64,000 bases of DNA. Source: Streptomyces uncialis (lineage in GTDB: Bacteria; Actinomycetota; Actinomycetes; Streptomycetales; Streptomycetaceae). Under the pieces are notes generated by a model. That model saw nothing but the letters and a program-made list of their open reading frames with translations. It was not told where the DNA came from and searched no databases. Location: positions 434,001-498,000 of the forward strand of contig NZ_LFBV01000006.1 of the NCBI RefSeq assembly GCF_001905345.1, written 5' to 3'. A program made the position numbers and the translations under genes. Of the stretch, positions 21,993 to 30,388 are shown in pieces (within the stretch, counting starts at the first letter, position 1; each line of letters starts with the position of its first letter).

Positions 21993-24900
21993 CCCGCGCT
22001 CCCCTGGCTCTGGTGCCACAGCTTCCGGACGGGGCCGCGCGGTGCCTTCGACGGGTCCTCGCCCGCCGGGCGCAGATCGGCCCAGGCGTGCATCTCGTAC
22101 CCGGTGGACATCCGTATACGACGGTCGCCCGTCCCGTCCCCGGCACCCTCCGTACCGGGTCCCTCCGCGCCAGGGCCCTCGGTACCGGTTCCGGACACGG
22201 CGGTCGCGGTCGTGGCGGTCGCGACCGGGGTGCCCGGCCGTCCCGGGCCCCGGCCGTCGGGGTCCACGGCCAGCCGGCGGGCCACCGCGTCGAGGCCGCC
22301 CGCGTCCCGTACCTCCGTCAGCTCCGCGAGGTTCCAGGCGGCCGAGCCGACCACGCTGAGGCTGCGCGGGCCCCGGCGCTGGACCGTGCCCCGGACCAGG
22401 AGCAGCCAGGAGTGGAAGACGGTGTGCGCGCAACGCTCGTGGGAGTCGTCGAAGAAGGCCAGGTCCACCAGGCCCGTACCGTCGTCCAGGGTGGTGAAGA
22501 CGACCCGCTTGCCGGAGCGGATCGGCGGGGTCTGGGTGGCCACCTTGGCGCCCGCGACCAGCACCGTCTCACCGTGCCGCGCGGTGCGCAGCCGACGCGC
22601 GGAACGCACGCCCAGCTCGTCCAGGAAGGCCCGGTGATCGTCCATCAGATGCCGGGAGGCGTCCATGGAGAGCACACCCAGCTCGGCGCTGAGGCGTTCC
22701 GTGTCGTCCAGGTCGGGCAGTCCCGCCGGAGCCGTCCGCCGCCCGCCCGCGAGCGGGAGCTGCGCCCCGTACGAGCCCCGGGCGCCCCGGTGCAGCTCGG
22801 CGAGATGGAGCTGGAGGTCCCGCCGGTTGGCGCCGAACGCGTCGAGCGCGCCGACCTGGGCGAGCCGCCGGGCCAGTGGCGCGCCGGGCCGGGCGCGTTC
22901 CCAGAAGTCGAGGAGCGAGGCGTACGGCTGTCCGTCCGCGATCCGCGCGGCCTCGGCCCCGCTGATGCCGTGCACATCGCCGAGCGCGAGCCGCAGCCCC
23001 CAGCGCTCCGGCCCGCCGTCGCGGTCCGCACCCCCACCCGAACCGGACACCAGTTCGATACGGTGGGCGACCGCCGACCTGTTGACGTCCAGCGGGAGTA
23101 CGGGCACCCCGCGCCGCCGGGCGTCCGCGAGCAGCAGCCGTTTCGGGTACATCCCGGGGTCATGGGTGAGCAGCCCGGCGTAGAAGGCGGCCGGGTGATG
23201 GGCCTTCAGCCAGGCCGACTGATAGGTCGGGACGGCGAAGGAGACCGCGTGCGCCTTGCAGAAGCCGTACGACCCGAACGCCTCGACGATCTCCCAGGTG
23301 CGGGTGATCACCTCGGTGCTGTAGCCGCGTTCCGCCGCGCGCTGCGCGAACCAGAAGCGGATACGGCCCTGCGACTCCGGGTCCGACAGACCCCGGCGCG
23401 CCCGGTCGGCCTCGCCGCGTCCGCAGCCGGTCATGATGTCCACGATGTCGATGATCTGCTCATGGAAGACGACGACACCGTAGGTCTCCTTCAGCGGCCC
23501 CTCCAGATCGGGGTGCGGATAGCGGACGGGCGCGCGGCCGTGCCTGGCCTCGATGAAGGGCCGGACCATGTCGGCGGCGACCGGGCCGGGCCGGAACAGC
23601 GAGATGTCGACCACGAGATCGTGGAAGGTCGCGGGCTGGAGCCGCCCCACGAGATCGCGCTGGCCCGGCGACTCGATCTGGAAGCAGCCGAGCGTCTCGG
23701 TGCTGCGGATCAGCTCATAGGTCGCCGGGTCACCGGGCCGCACCTGCCCGGGGTCGTCCAGATCGACCTGGACGCCGCTCGCCCGCTCGATCTCCCCGAC
23801 GGCGTGCGCCATCGCCGACTGCATCCGCACCCCGAGCACATCGAGTTTGAGCAGCCCCATGTCCTCCACGTCGTCCTTGTCGAACTGGGACATGGGGAAG
23901 CCCTCGCCGCTGGTCGGCACCACCGGGGTCCGGGCGAGCAGGGAGGCGTCCGAGAGCAGCACCCCGCACGGGTGCATGGCGATCCCGCGCGGCAGCGCGT
24001 CCAGCCCCTCGACCAGGTCCCAGAACCTGCCGTACTTCCCCGGTCCGCCGTTCTGTCCACCGTTCTGTCCACCGGCCTGCCCGCCGGTCGGCCCCGGCCG
24101 TTCGTGGCGCTCGTACCGCTCGCGCTGCTCCCGGGCGAGTTCCCGCAGCTCCGGCAGTTCGTCCAACGCGGCGCGGGCGTCCCGGGCCCGGATGTGCGGG
24201 AAGGACTTCGCGATCCGGTCGATGTCGGCGGGGTCCATGGACAGCGCGGCGCCCACGTCACGGACGGCGTGCCGGACCCGGTACGTCTCGGGCATCGCGA
24301 CGGTGGCGACCCGTTCGGTGCCGAAGCGGCCGATGATCGCGCGGTAGACGTCGAGACGGCGGGCGGACTCCACATCGATGTCGATGTCCGGGAGGACGAA
24401 CCGCCGCTTGGAGAGGAACCGTTCCATCAGGAGGTTCTGCTCGACGGGGTCGGCGTGCGCGATGCCCAGCAGATGGTTGACGAGCGAGCCCGCGCCGGAA
24501 CCCCGCGCGGCGACCCGTATCCCCAGGGCGCGCACATCGTCGACGACCCGGGCGACGGTCAGGAAGTACGAGGCGAAACCGTGGTGGGCGATGATGTCCA
24601 GCTCGTGGTGCACCCGCTCCCAGTAGGCACGCGCGCCCGGCCCCCGGTCGTAACCGCGCAGGACCATGCCCGCCGCGGCCCGGGAGGCGAGCACCCGCTG
24701 CGCGGTACGGCGTCCGGCGCCGACGATCCCCGGTTCGGGGAAGTGAACCGACCGCATCCCGAGGTCGTCCCCGGGGTCCACCCGGCACTCGGCGGCGGTC
24801 GCCCGGGTCTGTTCCAGCAGCCGGTACGCGGTGTCGCGGCGGAACCCCGCGGCCTCCACGACGCGCTCGGCGGCGGCCAGCATGGCGCCCTCGTCCTTGA

Positions 24901-25858
24901 GCCAGCGCTCACCGCTGTCCGGCCCGCCCAGCGCGCCGACGGGCACCAGCCGGCGGGACGCGTCCAGGACGTCCGCGAGGGGGCCCATGCCCGGGTCCGC
25001 GTACCGGACGGCGTTGCTGAGCACCGGACGCACCCGCTGCTCGGCCGCGAGACCGACGGTCCGGGCGGCCAGCCGCAGCGAGCCGGGTCCGGTGCCCTCG
25101 CGGCCGTGCCAGACGGCCTCCAGCCGGAGGGCGTCGCCGTACAGCTCCCGCCAGGACGTGAGCAGCCGGGCGGCACGGTCGGGACGTCCGGCGGAGAGGG
25201 CGCGGCCCACGTCGGAGGCGGGTCCGAGCAGTACGGTCACCCCGTCGGCGGGGAGCGCGGCGCGGTCGAGGAGCGGACCGCCGCCCCCGGTGGCGTGCGC
25301 GGCGGTGACCAGCCGGCACAGCTCCGCCCAGCCGGTGGCGCCGTCGCGGGCGAGGAAGGTGACACGGGACGCGGACTCGTCGACGAAGGCACCCCCGTGG
25401 ACCGGGGTCCGGCGGGCGGGGTCGGAGGTATGGGGGGCGTGGGAGGTGCGGGGGGACGCGTCGCGGGTGGCCCGCGCGGTCCGCGCGCCTGGGGGGTACG
25501 CGGTGCTCGGTGGTGCGGTGCGGTCGCCGGGTGACGCGGCGCGGGCGCCGGCGGGCGCGGTGCGGCCGGACGGTGTCGTGCGGTCGCCGCGCGGTGCGGA
25601 CCTGGGGCCGGCCGTCGCCCGGCGCGGGGATTCCGCTTCCTGTTCCGCTACCGCGAGCTCCGTGCCGAACAGCGGACGTATCCCGGCCTTCTCGCACGCC
25701 TTGGCGAACCGGACGCTGCCCGCCAGGGTGTCCCGGTCGGTGAGGGCGAGGGCGTCCATGCCCCGCTCAGCGGCGCGTTCGGCGAGCCGCTCCGGGTGGG
25801 AGGCGCCGTAACGCTGGGAGAAGCCGGAGGCGGTGTGCAGATGCGTGAACCCTGGCAC
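21989..25858 (-). CDS. dnaE2: Error-prone DNA polymerase III alpha subunit DnaE2 (ImuC)
   Basis: A 1289-residue protein. The PHP domain starts at the N-terminus (FTHLHTASGFSQRYGAS, ALTDRDTLAG). It is interrupted after about residue 70 by some 85 residues of Ala/Pro/Arg/Thr low complexity. The polymerase core has PDIDIDVES with catalytic aspartates, then FGSYGFCKAHAVSFA and helix-hairpin-helix segments. The OB fold is at FTTLDDGTGLVDLAFF. A second insert (GGQAGGQNGGQNGG) precedes YGRFWDLVEGL. The start at 25858 follows CAGGAGG at five bases. DnaE2 makes damage-induced mutations with ImuB, the overlapping downstream gene; no imuA/recA-like gene is adjacent. A LexA-box candidate lies 80 bases upstream. 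Confidence 0.92.
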   Translation of the reverse strand: MPGFTHLHTASGFSQRYGASHPERLAERAAERGMDALALTDRDTLAGSVRFAKACEKAGIRPLFGTELAVAEQEAESPRRATAGPRSAPRGDRTTPSGRTAPAGARAASPGDRTAPPSTAYPPGARTARATRDASPRTSHAPHTSDPARRTPVHGGAFVDESASRVTFLARDGATGWAELCRLVTAAHATGGGGPLLDRAALPADGVTVLLGPASDVGRALSAGRPDRAARLLTSWRELYGDALRLEAVWHGREGTGPGSLRLAARTVGLAAEQRVRPVLSNAVRYADPGMGPLADVLDASRRLVPVGALGGPDSGERWLKDEGAMLAAAERVVEAAGFRRDTAYRLLEQTRATAAECRVDPGDDLGMRSVHFPEPGIVGAGRRTAQRVLASRAAAGMVLRGYDRGPGARAYWERVHHELDIIAHHGFASYFLTVARVVDDVRALGIRVAARGSGAGSLVNHLLGIAHADPVEQNLLMERFLSKRRFVLPDIDIDVESARRLDVYRAIIGRFGTERVATVAMPETYRVRHAVRDVGAALSMDPADIDRIAKSFPHIRARDARAALDELPELRELAREQRERYERHERPGPTGGQAGGQNGGQNGGPGKYGRFWDLVEGLDALPRGIAMHPCGVLLSDASLLARTPVVPTSGEGFPMSQFDKDDVEDMGLLKLDVLGVRMQSAMAHAVGEIERASGVQVDLDDPGQVRPGDPATYELIRSTETLGCFQIESPGQRDLVGRLQPATFHDLVVDISLFRPGPVAADMVRPFIEARHGRAPVRYPHPDLEGPLKETYGVVVFHEQIIDIVDIMTGCGRGEADRARRGLSDPESQGRIRFWFAQRAAERGYSTEVITRTWEIVEAFGSYGFCKAHAVSFAVPTYQSAWLKAHHPAAFYAGLLTHDPGMYPKRLLLADARRRGVPVLPLDVNRSAVAHRIELVSGSGGGADRDGGPERWGLRLALGDVHGISGAEAARIADGQPYASLLDFWERARPGAPLARRLAQVGALDAFGANRRDLQLHLAELHRGARGSYGAQLPLAGGRRTAPAGLPDLDDTERLSAELGVLSMDASRHLMDDHRAFLDELGVRSARRLRTARHGETVLVAGAKVATQTPPIRSGKRVVFTTLDDGTGLVDLAFFDDSHERCAHTVFHSWLLLVRGTVQRRGPRSLSVVGSAAWNLAELTEVRDAGGLDAVARRLAVDPDGRGPGRPGTPVATATTATAVSGTGTEGPGAEGPGTEGAGDGTGDRRIRMSTGYEMHAWADLRPAGEDPSKAPRGPVRKLWHQSQGSAG

Positions 25859-25936
25859 ACGCACCTCCTGAAAGTTCCTGTTCCTGTTCCGTTTCCGCTC
25901 CGGCAACGACCCCCGTCTTCCACCATAGACCACTTT

Positions 25937-25952
25937 TCGAACGCACGTACGA
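25937..25952. promoter_or_regulatory. LexA (SOS) box candidate upstream of dnaE2
   Basis: TCGAACGCACGTACGA matches the actinobacterial SOS palindrome TCGAAC-N4-GTTCGA at all but one base. It lies 79-94 bases upstream of the dnaE2 start, the right place for damage induction. Confidence 0.7.
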
Positions 25953-26097
25953 TATCGATCAGGGGGTGGGCCGAGGCCCGCGAGAGGCCCGTACGGGACC
26001 GCTCCGCAGCGGTACGGGGGAGCCGCGGCGGTACGGGGCTGCGCCATTCGGCCGTGCCCCGACTGCGGGAGGGGCGGCCCGGCCGGACGGTGAGGGC

Positions 26098-27297
26098 ATG
26101 CGCTTCGTCGACGAACTGAAGAGTGCGGTGACCCCGCGAGCGGCTCTGCTGGTGATCGGGGTGGTCGCCCTGCAACTGCTCTTCATCGCCTCCTACGTGG
26201 GGGCCCTGCACCACCCGAAGCCGACGGACGTCGCCTTCGGGGTGGCCGCGCCCGCCGGGGCGGCCGAGCGGACCATGGCGCGGCTCGACGCGCTGCCCGG
26301 CGATCCGCTGGACACCCGTACGGTGCGGGACGCCGGGCAGGCCCGCGCGCAGATCATGGAGCGGGAGATCGACGGCGCCCTGGTGGTCGATCCGGCGGGG
26401 CGGACGGACACCCTGCTGGTGGCGTCGGGCGGTGGCGCCGCGCTGTCCGCGTCGCTGGTCAAGCTGGTCACGGAGGCCCTGGCGCCGCAGGACCGGGAGG
26501 TCCGGACGGAGGACGTGGCGCCCGCGTCACCGGAGGACTTCGAAGGACTGTCGTCCTTCTATCTGGTCGTCGGCTGGTGCGTCGGCGGCTATCTGTGCGC
26601 GTCGATCCTGGCGATCAGCGCGGGCGCGCGCCCCGCGAACGCGCAGCGCGCGGTGATCCGGCTGGGCGCCCTCGCCCTCGCCTCGCTCGCCGGGGGGATC
26701 GGCGGGGCGGTGATCATCGGGCCGATCCTCGGGGCGCTGCCCGGCAGTGTGTTCGCGCTGTGGGGACTGGGCGCGCTGGTGACCTTCGCGGTCGGCGCCG
26801 CGACCCTCGCCCTCCAGGGCCTCACCGGCATCGTGGGTATCGGGCTCGCGATCCTGATCGTGGTGATCGCGGGCAACCCCAGCGCGGGCGGCGCGTTCCC
26901 GTCGCCGATGCTGCCCCCGTTCTGGAAGGCCATCGGCCCCGCCCTGCCACCGGGCGCCGGTACCTGGGTGGCCCGCTCGATCGCCTACTTCCACGGCAAC
27001 GCGGTCACCGGCCCCCTGCTCGTACTGTCCGCGTGGGCGGTGGCGGGCTCGGGCCTGACGATGCTGACGGCGGTGCGGCGGAAGCCGGGGGCGGCGGGGG
27101 CTACGCCGGGGGCGGGTTCCCCGGATTCGGGTGGGGGTACGGGCGCGGGCACCCCGGATTCGGGGGCGGGTGGGGGCGGCGGTACGGGTGGGGGTGCCGG
27201 TACGGGTACGGGCGGTACGGGCGATACGGGCGGTACGGGTACGGGTGGCGGTGGGGCGGGTGCCGGTGGAACAGGTCGGCCCGGGTCGGGAACCTGA
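26098..27297 (+). CDS. ABC-2/DUF3533-like membrane protein with glycine-rich tail
   Basis: A 399-residue membrane protein. One N-terminal helix (ALLVIGVVALQLLFIASYVGAL) precedes an extracytoplasmic region of about 120 residues containing GALVVDPAGRTDTLLVASGGGAA. Five more helices follow (about 155-345). This plan resembles ABC-2/YhgE/Pip-type membrane proteins. No ATPase gene is beside it, so a transport role is not shown. The last 60-70 residues are almost pure Gly/Thr/Ala/Ser, encoded by GGTACGGGT-type repeats. The ATG at 26098 follows a weak GGTGAGGG site. It is divergent from dnaE2. Confidence 0.7.
   Translation: MRFVDELKSAVTPRAALLVIGVVALQLLFIASYVGALHHPKPTDVAFGVAAPAGAAERTMARLDALPGDPLDTRTVRDAGQARAQIMEREIDGALVVDPAGRTDTLLVASGGGAALSASLVKLVTEALAPQDREVRTEDVAPASPEDFEGLSSFYLVVGWCVGGYLCASILAISAGARPANAQRAVIRLGALALASLAGGIGGAVIIGPILGALPGSVFALWGLGALVTFAVGAATLALQGLTGIVGIGLAILIVVIAGNPSAGGAFPSPMLPPFWKAIGPALPPGAGTWVARSIAYFHGNAVTGPLLVLSAWAVAGSGLTMLTAVRRKPGAAGATPGAGSPDSGGGTGAGTPDSGAGGGGGTGGGAGTGTGGTGDTGGTGTGGGGAGAGGTGRPGSGT
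27133..27290 (+). repeat. GGTACGGGT/GGCGGTACGGG tandem repeat inside the membrane protein gene
   Basis: Repeated GGTACGGG units and GGGGGT spacers encode the Gly/Thr-rich C-terminus. The array is imperfect and likely unstable in length. Confidence 0.75.
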
Positions 27298-27693
27298 GGG
27301 CGGTGGGCGGTGTACCAGAAGTGACGCGGTGCGGAAGGGCCGTCCGGGTCACGAGGGAGGGGGCACCTCATGGGTCGGTCGAGGGCGGGGCGAAGCGGCC
27401 GGGGAGCGGTCACGGACATCGGTGGCCGGAGGGTCCAGGGGGCGCCTGGGGCGGCTGGGCGAAGGCCGGGTCGGACGGCAGGGCGGACCGGAGGGGCCGA
27501 GCGGGCCGGACGGGCCCTCGGACGGGCCGGACAGATGCTCGGCGGGCGGGCCGGACGGACCCTCGGGCAGGCGGGGCGAATGCTCGGGCGGACCGGACGA
27601 ATGCTCGTGCGGGCAGCCGGAAGGGGCCCGGTGGCGGACCTCGCACGCAGGCTCTCGGACAGCCTCGCGCACCGCTTCACCAGGCCCCCTGGT
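27298..27693. other. Intergenic, 396 bp, with degenerate GGCCGGACGG repeats and one doubtful ORF
   Basis: A plus-strand ORF begins at ATG 27370 after a GAGGGAGGGGG site. Its first ~105 codons give repeated amphipathic units (GRAGQMLGG, GQAGRMLGR, TGRMLVRAAGR). The frame then runs antisense through the protease gene to 29049, so its end is not credible as coding. DNA repeats such as GCGGGCCGGACGG and GACGAATGCTCG explain the pattern equally well. Confidence 0.4.
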
Positions 27694-28776
27694 TCAGCCG
27701 ATCTGCGCCCCGAGCACCTGGAGCGCCTCGGTCACAGGCTGGAAGAAGGTCGTCCCCCCGGCGGAGCAGTTGCCGCTGCCCCCGGAGGTCAGCCCGATCG
27801 CGGTGTCACCGGAGAAGAGCGACCCTCCGCTGTCCCCCGGCTCGGCGCACACATCGGTCTGGACGAGCCCGTTGACGACATCTCCGTTGCCGTAGTTCAC
27901 GGTGGCGTCCAGCCCGGTGACCGCCCCTTCGTGCACCTGTGTGGTGGAGCCGCTGCGCACCACCCGCATACCGACGGTCGCGTCGCCCGCGCGGGCGATC
28001 GGCTGGGTGGCGCCGTTGTAGAGGTTGACCTCACTGGGATGCGCGACACCGGACTCGTAGCGCACAAGCCCGTAGTCGTCACCCGGGAAGCTGGATTCGG
28101 CGGTCTGCCCGATCCGCTGTCCGGAGCTGTCCGACCAGGTGGTCGTGCCGTTGGTGCAGTGCCCGGCCGTCAGGAAGAAGGGCTGTCCGTCGCGGACGAC
28201 GTTGAAGCCCAGCGAGCACCGCCCTCCGCCGGAGGTAATCGTGTCACCACCGGCGGCGAAGGGCTTGAACTCCCCCGCGCTCCGCTGGAGTTCGACGGCG
28301 CCGCCGAGCCCTTCGAGGACACGGTTCAGCTTGTTCAGCTCAGCCCCGCGGACCGTGCGGTCCGCGGTGACGACGACCTTGTTGGTGGTCGGGTCGACGG
28401 CCCAGGAGGTCCCGGGGATGCTCGCCCTGTCGGTGAGTGTGGTGCGCGCGCTCCTCAGTTCGGCGAGCGAGTTCTCCACGAGTCTGGCCTTGGCCCGCGC
28501 GGCCTCGACCGTCCTGACCGACGCCTTGTCGACCACATTGACGACGAGTTGCCTGGTCCCGCTGTCGTAGTACGAGCCCGCCGCGTCGGCGCCGAGATCC
28601 TGGGACAGGGCCTTGGAGAGCTTTCCGGCCGTCACGGCCGAGAGTGTCTTCGGGATGTCGAGGGGTCGTTCCGTACTCGCGTTCGCACTCTGGAAAGTAG
28701 CTGCTCCGGCCACGAGTGCGAGAACACCCGCGCCGGCGAGGGCGGCCCGCCGCTTGGGTATACGTCGGTGCGTCAA
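27694..28776 (-). CDS. Secreted S1-family protease with alpha-lytic-type propeptide (streptogrisin family)
   Basis: A 360-residue pre-pro-protease. The signal peptide is at about 1-33 (RAALAGAGVLALVAGAAT). The propeptide spans about 35-170 (PKTLSAVTAGKLSKALSQ, then SWAVDPTTNKVVVTAD). The mature domain starts near AAGGDTITSGGGRCSLG, with catalytic His in TAGHCTNG, Asp in DDYGLVRY and Ser in GDSGGSL, and three disulfide-type cysteine pairs. The last line NCSAGGTTFFQPVTEAL is shared with streptogrisins. The start is a TTG at 28776 with AGGAGG seven bases upstream; upstream in-frame starts would add a non-signal extension. A related protease gene lies 1.6 kb away on the same strand. Confidence 0.9.
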   Translation of the reverse strand: MTHRRIPKRRAALAGAGVLALVAGAATFQSANASTERPLDIPKTLSAVTAGKLSKALSQDLGADAAGSYYDSGTRQLVVNVVDKASVRTVEAARAKARLVENSLAELRSARTTLTDRASIPGTSWAVDPTTNKVVVTADRTVRGAELNKLNRVLEGLGGAVELQRSAGEFKPFAAGGDTITSGGGRCSLGFNVVRDGQPFFLTAGHCTNGTTTWSDSSGQRIGQTAESSFPGDDYGLVRYESGVAHPSEVNLYNGATQPIARAGDATVGMRVVRSGSTTQVHEGAVTGLDATVNYGNGDVVNGLVQTDVCAEPGDSGGSLFSGDTAIGLTSGGSGNCSAGGTTFFQPVTEALQVLGAQIG

Positions 28777-29253
28777 CTCACGTCCTCCTGTGGGGGGTCG
28801 GTCCCGGAGTGCGTGGGGCCTCCGGCACCGAAGGGCATAAGGGCAGGAATCCGGCGAACAAGAACTAGCCGCGTCCATGCCAACTGGCGGAGCCCACTAT
28901 TCCGATACCGCCCGGTAGCACACAAGGTCGCCTTCAGGACGCGCGCACGAGAGGCGATACGCGCTCCTCGCGCATCGGGCGCCCCTGGTCACGCGGTCGC
29001 GATTCCCTGTGCAAACACCGCGTGCGACGAATGGTTCGGCAGAGGGTGAGGACTAGTCCTGTCTTGTTCTCGCCCTACTGAGACCGGAATTCACCGTGTG
29101 GACAAGGAGGCTGAAGTGGCACATCGAACCGTCCCGGAAACAAGGAGCGGCAGCTCCGCGCGACCCCCGCAGCGGGCGGTTCCGGTGAGAACGGCTCCGC
29201 CGGGGCCGCCCCGGGAAGCGCGGGGTCCGGCGCGGATCAGCCGTAGGCGCCGG
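28777..29253. other. Intergenic, 477 bp
   Basis: It contains the protease promoter region, a perfect 12-bp palindrome (AGGACTAGTCCT, 29049-29060) and, further on, an AAGGAGG site (29103-29109) followed seven bases later by GTG 29116. The frame after that GTG reads MAHRTVPETRSGSS and then becomes arginine/proline-rich and runs antisense through the next gene. It may be the 5' stub of a lost gene. Confidence 0.45.
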
Positions 29254-30102
29254 TCAGCGGCAGGCGCCGGTCAGCCGGGCCGCACGGGCCGCGTCGACTC
29301 CGCCACGCCAGGCCGCGAGCGGCAGGGTGATGTCCGAGCGGGGCGCGCCCCGCATCCCCCGGTGGGCCTCATGGACCTCGGCCCGGGGGACGAACCGGTC
29401 GAAGGAGGGTGCGAGCAGGGGGTTCGGCAGCACACCGAGTTCGGCGAGCCCGATGAGGATGCCGTAGCGCTGGTACTTGTCGGTGCGTGCCAGCAGACCG
29501 GCCCTGGCGACGGTCCGTTCCAGTTGGCCGGGCGTGGTGCCCTGCGGCTGCGCGGCCACCAGGTCCAGGAGCGCGCGCAGCGCGTCGAGGTCCGCGCCGG
29601 TCGCCTCAGGCAGTCCATGGGACGCCGCCGCCTCCAGATCGGGCAGACAGCGCGCGGGGATCTCGTTCCAGGCCCATCCGCAGGCGATACGGACGAGTTC
29701 CTCGGTCACATCGAGGCGCTCGACCTCGCTCAGCCCGCAATCGGGCACACCGTGAGGCCCTTGAGGCGCTTCGGCGAGATGCCGCGCCCACGCGTAGGAG
29801 ATGAGGATCTGCCTGCCGCGCGGCGCGCTGCCGCCGACACCGGCGACGAAGGCCGAGAGCACGGCATCGGGGTCCAGGGCGCGGGCCGCTGCGACCGAGC
29901 GGGCGACGATCTCGCCGGCCGCCCATTCCTCCTTGACCCCGATCGGCCTGCCGAGCCGGTGGGCCTCGGCCAGGTCGTCCTCGTGCGGTGGGGCGGTGGC
30001 CCCGGTCGCCACACCGTTGCGGTTGAAGCGGTAGCCCGTGCAGCGCATGAGCAGCAGCAGCTCGTCGCCCCGGGGGATGTCTCTGGCGGCGACCGGTGTC
30101 AT
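29254..30102 (-). CDS. Hypothetical protein, no family recognised
   Basis: A 282-residue soluble protein without signal peptide or membrane helices. Composition is balanced and helical, with recognisable but unassigned stretches: GDELLLLMRCTGYRFNRNG near the start, GVKEEWAAGEIVARSVAAARAL, and LARTDKYQRYGILIGLAELGVLPNPLL. These do not fit any enzyme motif I know. The ATG at 30102 has TACCCT six bases upstream, so the message may be leaderless. It lies between two secreted protease genes on the same strand but has no export signal of its own, so a direct link is not shown. Confidence 0.7.
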   Translation of the reverse strand: MTPVAARDIPRGDELLLLMRCTGYRFNRNGVATGATAPPHEDDLAEAHRLGRPIGVKEEWAAGEIVARSVAAARALDPDAVLSAFVAGVGGSAPRGRQILISYAWARHLAEAPQGPHGVPDCGLSEVERLDVTEELVRIACGWAWNEIPARCLPDLEAAASHGLPEATGADLDALRALLDLVAAQPQGTTPGQLERTVARAGLLARTDKYQRYGILIGLAELGVLPNPLLAPSFDRFVPRAEVHEAHRGMRGAPRSDITLPLAAWRGGVDAARAARLTGACR

Positions 30103-30299
30103 GGCGTCAGGGTAATGAGTCTGCCCGGCGCCCGAGGCACCGCCCTGGAGAGCGGTCCGGGGACCCGGGATGCGGCGCATGACCGTACCGACCGGCCCGT
30201 CGGCAGCCCGCCCCGCCTCCGCCCGCCGTCCCCGGACCTGTCCCGGCGCACCTGCGCTACCGGGCGCTACCGGGCGCAACCGGCACACCTGGCACACGA

Positions 30300-30333
30300 C
30301 GAGCCTCCGCCGGGACGGCCCGGCGGAGGCTCG
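30300..30333 (-). terminator. Terminator after the streptogrisin B-like gene
   Basis: Perfect 15-bp arms at 30300-30314 and 30319-30333 around loop ACGG, 55 bases beyond the protease stop codon. Confidence 0.85.
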
Positions 30334-30388
30334 CGATGCTACGGGGTGTCAGCCGATCGCTGGAGGGTCACCCCGTCGGCCACCGGGA

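Noticed and set aside
19911..22637. Plus-strand frame of 908 codons
   Set aside because: It overlaps the LPMO gene in another frame and then the polymerase genes antisense. No ribosome site or domain.
22013..25534. Plus-strand open frame of 1173 codons
   Set aside because: It is antisense to dnaE2, whose minus-strand product has clear PHP, DIDID and OB-fold motifs. The plus frame is a Gly/Arg/Gln-rich shadow caused by high GC.
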